Positions 1-7,035 of a DNA stretch of 7,184 bases are shown one piece after another. The DNA is from Prevotellaceae bacterium (GTDB lineage Bacteria > Bacteroidota > Bacteroidia > Bacteroidales > UBA932). Within the stretch, counting starts at the first letter, position 1; every line of letters begins with the position of its first letter. The notes under the pieces are model-generated. The model saw only the letters and a list, made by a program, of their open reading frames with translations. It ran no database searches and was not told the origin of the DNA. The stretch is from contig JAITSM010000153.1 of the NCBI GenBank assembly GCA_031287815.1, forward strand, positions 1-7,184, written 5' to 3'. Both the position numbers and the translations under genes were made by a program.

Positions 1-1101
1 GAACGTATTTTCGAACGTTTTTATCAGGTAAACAAAACCTTTTTAGATACAAAATTCGGCACGGGAATAGGTTTGCATTTGGCACGCGAACTTGTAAAAC
101 TTCATCACGGAATTATTTATGCCGAAAAACGCGACGACAGCGAAAGAGGAATACAAATGGTAGTTCGCCTGCCAATGGGCAAAGAACATCTGTCGCCCGA
201 CGAAATGGAAACTCCCGAAAAAGCAGCCATACGCACATCAATGTATTTCAATGCAAATAATGATGATTTGTCGGAAGAAAAAAACAGTCAAAATGAACCG
301 TTACCGGCATCCGCATCAAAAACAAAATACAAAGTTCTGGTAGTTGAAGACGAAGACGAACTGCGCAAATATATTGTAAACGAACTATCGGCAATATACA
401 GAGTTACAGGATGCAGCAACGGCAAAGAAGCTCTTGAACTGGTACTGAAAGAACATTTTGACGCCGTAGTAAGCGATGTAATGATGCCCGTAATGGACGG
501 AATGGCGCTTACTTGCAAAATAAAACAAAATATCAATATCAACCATATACCCATAATATTATTAACGGCAAAAATACAGGAAAAAGATCACATCGAAGGC
601 TTGGAAACAGGCGCAGATGCTTATCTCACAAAACCTTTCAACACAAATATACTGGAACAGACCATAAACAATCTGATTGCAAATCGCGAAATTTTACGCA
701 CAAAATTCAGCGGCGGACAGGAATACGGCGACAAAGTAACCCGCATTGAAATGAAATCGGCTGACGAAATTTTGATGAACAAAGTGGTAAAAATTATCAG
801 CGATAACTTGGCAAATCCGGGATTAAACGTTGAGTTTATGGCAAATAGTGTAGGTATGAGCCGGGTTCACATGCATCGAAAATTAAAAGAATTGACTAAT
901 CAGTCGGCACGCGATTTTGTTCGCAACGTAAGAATGAAACAGGCGGCGCTGCTGCTGTCCGACAACAAATTCGGAATAGCAGAAGTAGCCTATGCCACGG
1001 GTTTCAACAATGTTTCGCATTTTTCGACATCGTTCAGAGGATTTTACGGCGTATCGCCAACCGAATACATAGAAAATTTGAAACCAAATAATATCAATTA
1101 A
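1..1101 (+). CDS. Hybrid two-component system regulator (HTCS), C-terminal part: kinase ATPase end, receiver, AraC-type HTH
   Basis: The 5' end lies outside the window; the frame is open from base 1, giving 366 residues here. Residues 1-56 are the end of a histidine kinase ATPase domain: ERIFERFYQV, then the G2 box GTGIGLHLARELV, then HHGIIYAEKR. A polar linker of about 50 residues follows. The receiver domain spans about residues 109-230: acidic pocket VVEDEDE, phospho-acceptor Asp159 in VVSDVMMPVMDG (GAT at 475-477), the LLTAK Thr and the TKPF Lys. The AraC-type DNA-binding domain occupies about residues 258-360, with MANSVGMSRVHMHRKLKELT and the second helix-turn-helix GIAEVAYATGFNNVSHFSTSF ending in GVSPTEY. 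Kinase, receiver and AraC output in one chain is the Bacteroidota HTCS plan; these inner-membrane regulators usually sense oligosaccharides in the periplasm and activate a neighbouring polysaccharide utilisation locus. The periplasmic sensor is not in the window, so the ligand is inferred (xylan fragments) only from the downstream enzymes. It ends one base before the GH115 gene, which suggests cotranscription. A TTG at 73 lies inside the ATPase domain and is not a credible start. Confidence 0.95.
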   Translation, partial: ERIFERFYQVNKTFLDTKFGTGIGLHLARELVKLHHGIIYAEKRDDSERGIQMVVRLPMGKEHLSPDEMETPEKAAIRTSMYFNANNDDLSEEKNSQNEPLPASASKTKYKVLVVEDEDELRKYIVNELSAIYRVTGCSNGKEALELVLKEHFDAVVSDVMMPVMDGMALTCKIKQNININHIPIILLTAKIQEKDHIEGLETGADAYLTKPFNTNILEQTINNLIANREILRTKFSGGQEYGDKVTRIEMKSADEILMNKVVKIISDNLANPGLNVEFMANSVGMSRVHMHRKLKELTNQSARDFVRNVRMKQAALLLSDNKFGIAEVAYATGFNNVSHFSTSFRGFYGVSPTEYIENLKPNNIN

Positions 1102-1102
1102 A

Positions 1103-1741
1103 ATGAAAAATTTATTAAAATTTACCGTTATCATGTTGTTGTGGACAGGTATCTGCACTACGAAAAGTTGGTGCCGCGATCACAACAATACAGTATCATT
1201 TACCAAAAATGATACAATGTTCTTGCTGGCTTCGAATGGGAAAACATTGCCCATTCTGGTAGATGTCAATCCCGACAAAGGAATTGAACGAGCAATAAAC
1301 GATTTGCGTAATGATTTTGAACTCGTAACGCAAACGAAACCCGAATTAATCAGACAGTTGCCTGCATCGGGCAATCTGATTTTTGCAGGTGAAATCGGCA
1401 AAAGCCACTTCATTGATGTTTTAGTACAGTCAAAAAAAATTGATGTAACTTCATTGCGAGGTAAACGCGAAAGATATATGATTCAAACAGTTTTGAATCC
1501 TTTCGATGGAGTAGATGAAGCGTTAATAATAGTCGGCAGCGACAAACGCGGAACTATTTACGGAATATACGAACTGTCGGAACAGATAGGAGTTTCGCCC
1601 TGGTATTGGTGGGCAGATGTTCCAGTCAAAAAATATGAAAACATATCAATAAAAAGAGGAACTTACGAAAACCAGGAACCTGCCGTAACCTATCGCGGCA
1701 TCTTTATCAACGACGAAGCGCCTGCCTATCAGGGCTGGTGA
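1103..1741 (+). CDS. GH115 alpha-glucuronidase, N-terminal fragment ending at a premature TGA
   Basis: 212 residues. The first ~24 look like an exported signal peptide (MKNLLKF, then the hydrophobic stretch TVIMLLWTGI); no convincing lipobox is seen, since neither Cys18 nor Cys24 is preceded by Gly, Ala or Ser. The rest matches the N-terminal region of family GH115: ILVDVNPDKGIERAINDLR, FAGEIGKSHFI, the hallmark GSDKRGTIYGIYELSEQIG at residues 145-163, VSPWYWWADVP, and YRGIFINDEAP just before the stop. GH115 enzymes normally run to 800-1000 residues, so this piece alone lacks the catalytic barrel and would be inactive. The family sequence continues immediately after the TGA in the same frame (GW, stop, then EEKFGG). 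The start is 1 base after the regulator stop; the upstream bases are A-rich with no clear Shine-Dalgarno site, as is usual in Bacteroidota. G+C is about 40%, like the regulator and unlike the rest of GH115. It is either half of a recently broken gene, a sequencing or assembly error, or a read-through product. Confidence 0.85.
   Translation: MKNLLKFTVIMLLWTGICTTKSWCRDHNNTVSFTKNDTMFLLASNGKTLPILVDVNPDKGIERAINDLRNDFELVTQTKPELIRQLPASGNLIFAGEIGKSHFIDVLVQSKKIDVTSLRGKRERYMIQTVLNPFDGVDEALIIVGSDKRGTIYGIYELSEQIGVSPWYWWADVPVKKYENISIKRGTYENQEPAVTYRGIFINDEAPAYQGW
1739..1741 (+). other. In-frame TGA interrupting the GH115-CE15 gene
   Basis: The fragment starting at 1103 and the open frame 1742-5035 are in the same reading frame, and this codon is the only interruption over 1311 codons. 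No residues of the family pattern appear to be missing: GW before it and EEKFGG after it are contiguous in GH115 proteins, where one ordinary residue sits at the stop position. One substitution from a Ser, Gly, Arg, Leu, Cys or Trp codon would produce it. The other stops in the window are TAA (1099-1101), TAG (5033-5035) and TAG (7033-7035). Confidence 0.9.
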
Positions 1742-1771
1742 GAAGAGAAATTCGGCGGCGTCAATGCGAAG

Positions 1772-4700
1772 ATGTATGAACACATGTTTGAGCTGATTCT
1801 TCGGTTGAGAGGCAATTTCCTTTGGCCCGCTATGTGGGGCAACGCCCTTTATTACGACGATCCCCGCAGCGGCGAACTGGCGAACGAAATGGGCATTGTG
1901 CTCGGTACCTCGCACCACGAGCCTATGGGGCGCGCCCACGAAGAATGGAATCACCTGCACAAAGGGCGACCATGGGACTACGAAAAAAATCAGAAAGAAC
2001 TGCAGGAGTTTTGGCGAGGAGGAATGGAACGGATGAAAGATTATGAAACGGTCGTTACCGTCGGTATGCGCGGCGACGGCGACGCGCCGATGAGCGAAGG
2101 CGCAAACATTGCCCTGTTGCAGCGCATTATCAAAGACCAGCGCGATATCATTGCCAAAATAACAGGCAAGAAAGCCGAAGAACGTCCGCAGGCATGGGCG
2201 CTGTACAAGGAAGTGCAGGATTATTACGACAAAGGCATGCGCGTCCCCGACGATATTACCTTGTTGCTCTGCGACGACAACTGGGGCAACATCCGCAAAC
2301 TGCCCGACATTAACGCACCTAAACGTAAAGGCGGATATGGCATCTACTATCACTTCGACTATGTAGGAGGCCCGCGCAACTACAAATGGCTTAACGTAAC
2401 GCAAAACGAACGCACCTACGAGCAAATGAGCCTGGCTTACCGTCACGGCGTGGACAGAATCTGGGTTGTAAACACAGGCGACCTCAAACCGATGGAATTT
2501 CCCATCAGCTTCTTCCTTGATCTCGCATGGAACCCCGACCGCTTTAACTCCCAAAATATTTCGGCATGGACGGAAGCATGGGTAGAACAGCAATTCGGCA
2601 AACAGTACATGAAGGAAATCGTCCGGATGCTGGATTTATACACGAAATACAACAGCCGCGTAACGCCCGAACTGCTCGACGAACAAACCTTCAGCCTCGA
2701 CAACTATAATGAATATGAAACCGTGCTCAAAGATTACAAGGATTTGGCGCTCGACGCCCTGCGGCTGTATAACCTGCTGCCCGCGGAATACCGCGACGCC
2801 TTCGACGAGCTGGTGCTGTTTCCCATCAATGCGGTGTGCAACCTCTATGAAATGTATTACGCTTTCGCGTGGAATAAAAAGTACGCAGCCGACTACGACA
2901 TGCGTGCAAACGCTTATGCCGACAAGGTAAAGGAATGTTTCCTCCGCGACTCCATCCTCACGCAGCATTACAATAAGGACATTGCCGGCGGCAAATGGGC
3001 GCACCAGATGGATCAGCAGCGCATTGGTTACACTTCGTGGAATAACCCTCAGGTAAACATTATGCCGAAAATACAGTACGTGTACCGCGAAGAGCCCAAA
3101 GAAAAACGGTTTATTGAACACGACGGATACGTATCTGTCGAAGCCCATCACTTTGCCCGTGCGAACGCCGGCGGAAATATCCGCTGGGAAATCATCCCGA
3201 ACCTGGGCAGGACGGGCTCGGCGGTAACCACCTTCCCGCAAAATGCCTATCCGAAAGAAAACGACAGGGTCTATCTCGAATACGACCTGCAAACAACCTT
3301 CGCCGGCGGCGAGGCGGAAGTGCAAATCTTCCTTGCCCCGACGCTGAACTTTAATGCCAACAAGGGGCTGCGCTATGCCCTTTCGTTCGACGGCGGCGAA
3401 GAAACCATCGTGAACTTCAACGGGCACTATCAGGGAGAACTCGGCGACTGGCAGGGCGAACGCATTATCAAAACTAACACGAAAATGAAAATCGGCAGCG
3501 CGGGCAACCATACGCTGCGCATACGCGTACTCGAGCCGGGCATTGTATTTGAAAAAGTGCTGGTGGACTTCGGCGGGCTGAAGCCGTCGTATCTCGGCGC
3601 GCCCGAAAGCGGGTATATCAACGACAACTCGCCTTTCCCCGCCTTCCCGCCAAGCGAAGGGATGACCTCGCGGTTAGACCATGACCAGATGATGGAACAG
3701 CTGGGGATAACCTATCCGCAGCTGCCGCCAAGCGACGGCGCGCCCAACAAGTCGCCGTATAATACGGTACGTTCTGCCTTCGGCTTATGGACAAACTATG
3801 TACACACCTGGGAGCCGGAGGGCGACTACTACACCGGCGCGAAGTTCTACAAGCCCTTGAAGCTGCACGACCTGTCGGGGCTGACAGCAGCGGGCTGGAC
3901 GGCCCGCCGGGCGCAAATCTTCGACGAAGTGCAGAAAATCTACGGCTATATTCCGCAGGAAGCCGCACAGCTGAAAATAGAATGGGCGGTGAGCGAGCCG
4001 GTGCTGGTGAATCAGGTATTCGGACGCGGCGGAATGACAGAAACCATTCCTTTCCGCCAGTACCAAATCACCGGAACGATTGACGTGTCGGGCTATCCCG
4101 GCGTCCGCAATGCGCCGGTAATAAGCGGCACGCTGCGCATTCCGGCAAGCGTACCCGAAGGGACGAAAGTGCCTGTGGTTATTAACTACGCTTTCGGCTT
4201 CGGGCGTTTTGTAATGGGCGACGAGGAACTGTGGAAAACAATGGCTCCGGACGGGATAGGCGTATTCTACTTTAACGCCGGCGCACTGCAACCCGACAAC
4301 GGCGAAGGGCTGACCAGCTACCTTATCGGATTAGTCAACAAAGGCAACTGGCGCAAGCCGACCGACTGGGGCGCGCTGGTGGCATGGTCGTGGGGCATTA
4401 GCCGCTTTATCGACTTCTTTGAACAGCACAACGCGCTGGTGGACGTAGCAAAAGTCGCCGTTACGGGACATTCGCGCTACGGCAAAGCCACGCTGGTGGC
4501 AATGGCTTACGATACGCGCATTGCTACCGCCTTCCCCAGCTCGTCGGGCGCTATGGGCGTGGCGCCAACGCGCCGGCACTGGGGCGAAGATATTGAAAAC
4601 AGTACCGACAACAGTGCGTACCACTGGCTGGCAGGCCATGCGCTGAGTTATGTCGGCGTGGACGAAAGCAGCACGGACGGCTACCTGCCGCGCAAGGTAA

Positions 4701-5035
4701 TCAATATGCCTGTGGACGCTGAATCGCTGGTGGCGCTTTGCGCTCCGCGTCCCCTATTCATTGGCGGCGGCGTCAGCGAACAGGGCGAAGCATGGACGGA
4801 TCCCTACGGGCAATACCTGACGGCTGCCGCCGCAAGCCCGGTATATGAACTGCTCGGCAAAAAAGGACTTGTGATGGACGACTTCACCGACTACAACGGC
4901 AGGAAAATCCCCATGCCCGTAACCGACAAGGCTTACCTGTCGGGCGACATCGGCTACCGCCGCCACCACGAAGGACACGTCGCTGCACCGAATTATCCCG
5001 CATTTAAGGAATTTATGTTGAAATACTGGAAATAG
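1772..5035 (+). CDS. GH115 alpha-glucuronidase catalytic and C-terminal domains fused to a CE15 glucuronoyl esterase
   Basis: 1087 residues from the first ATG after the TGA; the same frame is open from 1742, so the real protein probably began at 1103 and this start would lack a signal peptide. Residues 1-440 are the GH115 catalytic region: LRLRGNFLWPAMWGNAL (10-26), VGMRGDGDAPM (97-107), LLCDDNWGNIRKLP (165-178), YYHFDYVGGPRNYKW (192-206), GDLKPMEFPISFF (236-248). About 445-605 is the GH115 C-terminal beta domain (FIEHDGYVSVEAHHF to VLVDFGGLKPSYLG). After a linker, about 630-1087 is a bacterial CE15 domain: DHDQMMEQLGI, RRAQIFDEVQKIYG, nucleophile Ser901 in GHSRYGK, RRHWGED, LCAPRPLFIG, and the likely catalytic His1069 in HHEGHV. 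The Glu that fungal CE15 enzymes carry 23 residues after the Ser is Ser924 here, so the acid is probably one of Glu1003, Glu1006 or Asp1010. GH115 removes (4-O-methyl)glucuronic acid from xylan; CE15 cleaves its ester to lignin alcohols. A periplasmic or secreted site is expected if joined to the upstream signal peptide. Confidence 0.9.
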   Translation: MYEHMFELILRLRGNFLWPAMWGNALYYDDPRSGELANEMGIVLGTSHHEPMGRAHEEWNHLHKGRPWDYEKNQKELQEFWRGGMERMKDYETVVTVGMRGDGDAPMSEGANIALLQRIIKDQRDIIAKITGKKAEERPQAWALYKEVQDYYDKGMRVPDDITLLLCDDNWGNIRKLPDINAPKRKGGYGIYYHFDYVGGPRNYKWLNVTQNERTYEQMSLAYRHGVDRIWVVNTGDLKPMEFPISFFLDLAWNPDRFNSQNISAWTEAWVEQQFGKQYMKEIVRMLDLYTKYNSRVTPELLDEQTFSLDNYNEYETVLKDYKDLALDALRLYNLLPAEYRDAFDELVLFPINAVCNLYEMYYAFAWNKKYAADYDMRANAYADKVKECFLRDSILTQHYNKDIAGGKWAHQMDQQRIGYTSWNNPQVNIMPKIQYVYREEPKEKRFIEHDGYVSVEAHHFARANAGGNIRWEIIPNLGRTGSAVTTFPQNAYPKENDRVYLEYDLQTTFAGGEAEVQIFLAPTLNFNANKGLRYALSFDGGEETIVNFNGHYQGELGDWQGERIIKTNTKMKIGSAGNHTLRIRVLEPGIVFEKVLVDFGGLKPSYLGAPESGYINDNSPFPAFPPSEGMTSRLDHDQMMEQLGITYPQLPPSDGAPNKSPYNTVRSAFGLWTNYVHTWEPEGDYYTGAKFYKPLKLHDLSGLTAAGWTARRAQIFDEVQKIYGYIPQEAAQLKIEWAVSEPVLVNQVFGRGGMTETIPFRQYQITGTIDVSGYPGVRNAPVISGTLRIPASVPEGTKVPVVINYAFGFGRFVMGDEELWKTMAPDGIGVFYFNAGALQPDNGEGLTSYLIGLVNKGNWRKPTDWGALVAWSWGISRFIDFFEQHNALVDVAKVAVTGHSRYGKATLVAMAYDTRIATAFPSSSGAMGVAPTRRHWGEDIENSTDNSAYHWLAGHALSYVGVDESSTDGYLPRKVINMPVDAESLVALCAPRPLFIGGGVSEQGEAWTDPYGQYLTAAAASPVYELLGKKGLVMDDFTDYNGRKIPMPVTDKAYLSGDIGYRRHHEGHVAAPNYPAFKEFMLKYWK

Positions 5036-5061
5036 ACCATAGACAGGAGACATTAGAACAT

Positions 5062-7035
5062 ATGAAAAAAATCATCTTATTATCTTTCGTAATCCTTAAC
5101 GGATTATTGTTGCAGGGCGCCGTGCGCCTGCCGCGATTGATTTCCGACGGCATGGTGCTGCAACGCGACGCGCAGCTCAAGCTCTGGGGCTGGGCTGACC
5201 CTGCGGAAAACGTTACCCTGACGTTCAACAAAAAATCGTACAGGGCGGCCGCTGACGCAAAAGGCTACTGGGAAGTGCAGGTACCTGCACAAAAAGCCGG
5301 CGGGCCTTATTCCATGCGGATAAACAATATCACGTTAAACGATATTTACGTGGGCGACGTATGGGTTTGCTCCGGGCAGTCGAACATGGAGACGCCCATG
5401 CAGCGCGTGCTGGACAGATATGCCGACGAAGTGGCGAGGGCAAACAATCCGCAGGTGCGTTTCTTCGTCATTCCCCATATCTACGCCACCGGAGCGCAGG
5501 ACGACCTCGACGGCGGCGAATGGAAGGCGGTAACGCCCGAAAACATCAACCCGTTCTCGGCGCTGGCTTATTTCTATGCGCAGGAGTTGTACAGCCGCTA
5601 CAAAGTGCCGCAGGGAATCATCCAGTCGGCGGTGGGCGGCTCGGCTATCGAAGCGTGGCTGAGCGAAGACGTGTTGAAGCATTATCCGAAATACTGGTAT
5701 GCCGCACAGCCCGACGAACCGGCAAATAATGCACCGGCGGCGGGCAACCGCCCCGCAGGCGCCCTGTTCCAGCCGCCGCAGGATGCGGGGCAGGGCAAAT
5801 GGCACTTGCCGGACATTGATATGTCGGGCTGGAAATCGATGGACTTGCCCGGCTATTGGGCTGACAAGGGGCTGGGCGCAGTGAACGGCGTATTCTGGTT
5901 CCGTAAAAAGATTACCGTTCCCGCTGAGCTGGCAGGGCAGGAAGCTACGCTGCGGCTCGGCTGCATTGTAAATTCCGACTCGGCGTGGGTGAACGGCACG
6001 TTTGTAGGAACTACCGGCTACCAGTATCCGCCGCGCATTTATAAGGTGCCGGCAGGCGTGCTGAAAGCGGGGGAAAATGTGATCAGCCTCCGCGTAGCAA
6101 GTCAGTTCGGGCGCGGCGGCTTTGTGGAAGATAAGCCTTTCAGGCTGGATATTCACCCCTCCCCTGCCCTACCCGATAGGGAGGTAGAGCTGGCGGGAAA
6201 ATGGCAGTACCGTATCGGCCTGGAATATCCCGCCTTCTTTATGCCGCCGCAGGCGACGGCTTTCAGAAACAGGCTGCAGGTGCTGTATGACGGTATGATT
6301 GCGCCGCTGGTAAAATATTCCGTTAAGGGAATACTGTGGTACCAGGGCGAGTCGAACACCGGCAGGGCGAAGGAATACGCCACGCTGTTCTCCGAACTTG
6401 TGCGGGACTGGCGCAGCAAATGGAATAAGCCCAACCTGCCGTTCCTCTACGTGCAGCTTCCCAACTTTATGACGCCCGACGTCATCCCGCCGCAGGAAAG
6501 CGACTGGGCGGAGCTGCGCGAAGTGCAGCGGAAAGCCCTCGCCACCGTTCCGAACACGGGCATGGCGGTAGCCATTGACCTCGGCGAGTGGAACGATATC
6601 CACCCGCTCAACAAAAAAGACGTAGCGCACCGACTGGTGTTGCTGGCGCGCCGACTGGCGTACGGCGAAAACATAGTGGCTTCGGGACCTCTTTACGCAG
6701 GCGTCACCGTGCGCGGCGACAGCCTGGTTATATCCTTCACCGAAACAGGCAGCGGACTGACTAATGGAGAATGGAAAATGGAGAATGGAGAATTAGCTGG
6801 CGCCAGCCAACTCACCCTTCACCCTTCACCCTTCACGCTCCATTCATTTGCCCTTTCCGCCGACGGCAAAAATTTTGCATGGGCGAATGCCAAAATAGAA
6901 GGCAATACGGTGGTGGTATGGCACGACCTTATCAAGCGGCCGGCGGTAGTACGCTACGCCTGGGGCGACAACCCGATAAATCCTAACCTGAAAAACAGGG
7001 AGGGATTGCCCGCATCGCCGTTCAGCACGGAATAG
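5062..7035 (+). CDS. Exported SGNH esterase, sialate O-acetylesterase-like (probable acetylxylan-type esterase)
   Basis: 657 residues with a signal peptide (MKKIILLSFVILNGLLLQGA, no lipobox). Residues 21-95 form a small N-terminal beta-sandwich typical of the family (LPRLISDGMVLQRD, LWGWADP). The esterase fold starts at about 97 with VWVCSGQSNM (nucleophile Ser107), followed by GGSAIEAWL (192-200). About 245-385 is an inserted beta-sandwich of the glycoside-hydrolase-2 / galactose-binding kind (GVFWFRKKITVP, VNSDSAWVNGTFVG, LKAGENVISLRV). The fold resumes with KGILWYQGESN (422-432) and the catalytic His514 in WNDIHPLNKKD. Members hydrolyse acetyl esters on sialic acids or on xylan and xyloglucan side chains; a split SGNH domain with an embedded sugar-binding module recalls family CE20, but the exact family is not proven. 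Xylan context favours plant-glycan deacetylation. It begins 26 bases after the CE15 stop, probably in the same operon, with AGGAG at 5045-5049 at a rather long distance. Two stretches, 364-372 and about 567-595, look like in-frame repeat insertions. Confidence 0.9.
   Translation: MKKIILLSFVILNGLLLQGAVRLPRLISDGMVLQRDAQLKLWGWADPAENVTLTFNKKSYRAAADAKGYWEVQVPAQKAGGPYSMRINNITLNDIYVGDVWVCSGQSNMETPMQRVLDRYADEVARANNPQVRFFVIPHIYATGAQDDLDGGEWKAVTPENINPFSALAYFYAQELYSRYKVPQGIIQSAVGGSAIEAWLSEDVLKHYPKYWYAAQPDEPANNAPAAGNRPAGALFQPPQDAGQGKWHLPDIDMSGWKSMDLPGYWADKGLGAVNGVFWFRKKITVPAELAGQEATLRLGCIVNSDSAWVNGTFVGTTGYQYPPRIYKVPAGVLKAGENVISLRVASQFGRGGFVEDKPFRLDIHPSPALPDREVELAGKWQYRIGLEYPAFFMPPQATAFRNRLQVLYDGMIAPLVKYSVKGILWYQGESNTGRAKEYATLFSELVRDWRSKWNKPNLPFLYVQLPNFMTPDVIPPQESDWAELREVQRKALATVPNTGMAVAIDLGEWNDIHPLNKKDVAHRLVLLARRLAYGENIVASGPLYAGVTVRGDSLVISFTETGSGLTNGEWKMENGELAGASQLTLHPSPFTLHSFALSADGKNFAWANAKIEGNTVVVWHDLIKRPAVVRYAWGDNPINPNLKNREGLPASPFSTE
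6154..6187 (+). repeat. Short C-rich intragenic repeat-like insert with small inverted repeats
   Basis: A C-rich run is followed by its near reverse complement: CCTCCC at 6158-6163 pairs with GGGAGG at 6179-6184, and CCCTA at 6167-6171 pairs with TAGGG at 6177-6181. It encodes roughly HPSPALPDRE, sitting exactly at the junction between the inserted beta-sandwich (ending FRLDI) and the returning family sequence VELAGKWQYRIG. Family members, as I recall them, go through this junction with only a few polar residues, so the extra Pro-rich segment looks acquired. No gene or mobility function is visible. Confidence 0.45.
6763..6844 (+). repeat. Intragenic composite element: 7-base repeats, 12-base palindrome, 7-base repeats
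   Basis: Four 7-base units ATGGAGA (second copy ATGGAAA) run from 6764 to 6791. A perfect palindrome GCTGGCGCCAGC follows at 6796-6807. Then come four 7-base units of the TTCACCC type (6811-6838: CTCACCC, TTCACCC, TTCACCC, TTCACGC). The outer edges are a 7-base inverted repeat, AATGGAG at 6763-6769 and CTCCATT at 6838-6844. The reading frame of the esterase stays open through all of it, coding NGEWKMENGE and LTLHPSPFTLHS. The segment interrupts the family pattern between GSGLT and FALSADGKNF. It looks like a small dispersed repeat tolerated in a surface loop. Confidence 0.7.

Noticed and set aside
73..1101. Regulator starting at TTG 73
   Set aside because: The frame is open to base 1 with kinase ATPase sequence (ERIFERFYQV, GTGIG) before and through position 73, so the gene starts outside the window.
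1739..1775. TGA read as selenocysteine with a downstream SECIS hairpin
   Set aside because: Only a weak TTCG/CGAA pairing is present after the TGA, the family has no known Cys or Sec at this place, and no selenocysteine machinery is visible.
1646..2593. Long open frame on the - strand (315 codons) opposite GH115, and similar ones at 2636-3511 and 5335-6156
   Set aside because: They lie wholly opposite well-supported genes with recognisable motifs, have no family features, and arise from G/C-rich third positions.
5036..5061. Promoter between the CE15 stop and the esterase start
   Set aside because: The gap is only 26 bases and shows no Bacteroidota-type TAnnTTTG box; an operon with the preceding gene is simpler.
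1103..7035. Genome-wide reassignment of TGA
   Set aside because: Tryptophan is coded by many TGG codons and only one in-frame TGA occurs across all genes here, far too few for a reassigned codon.
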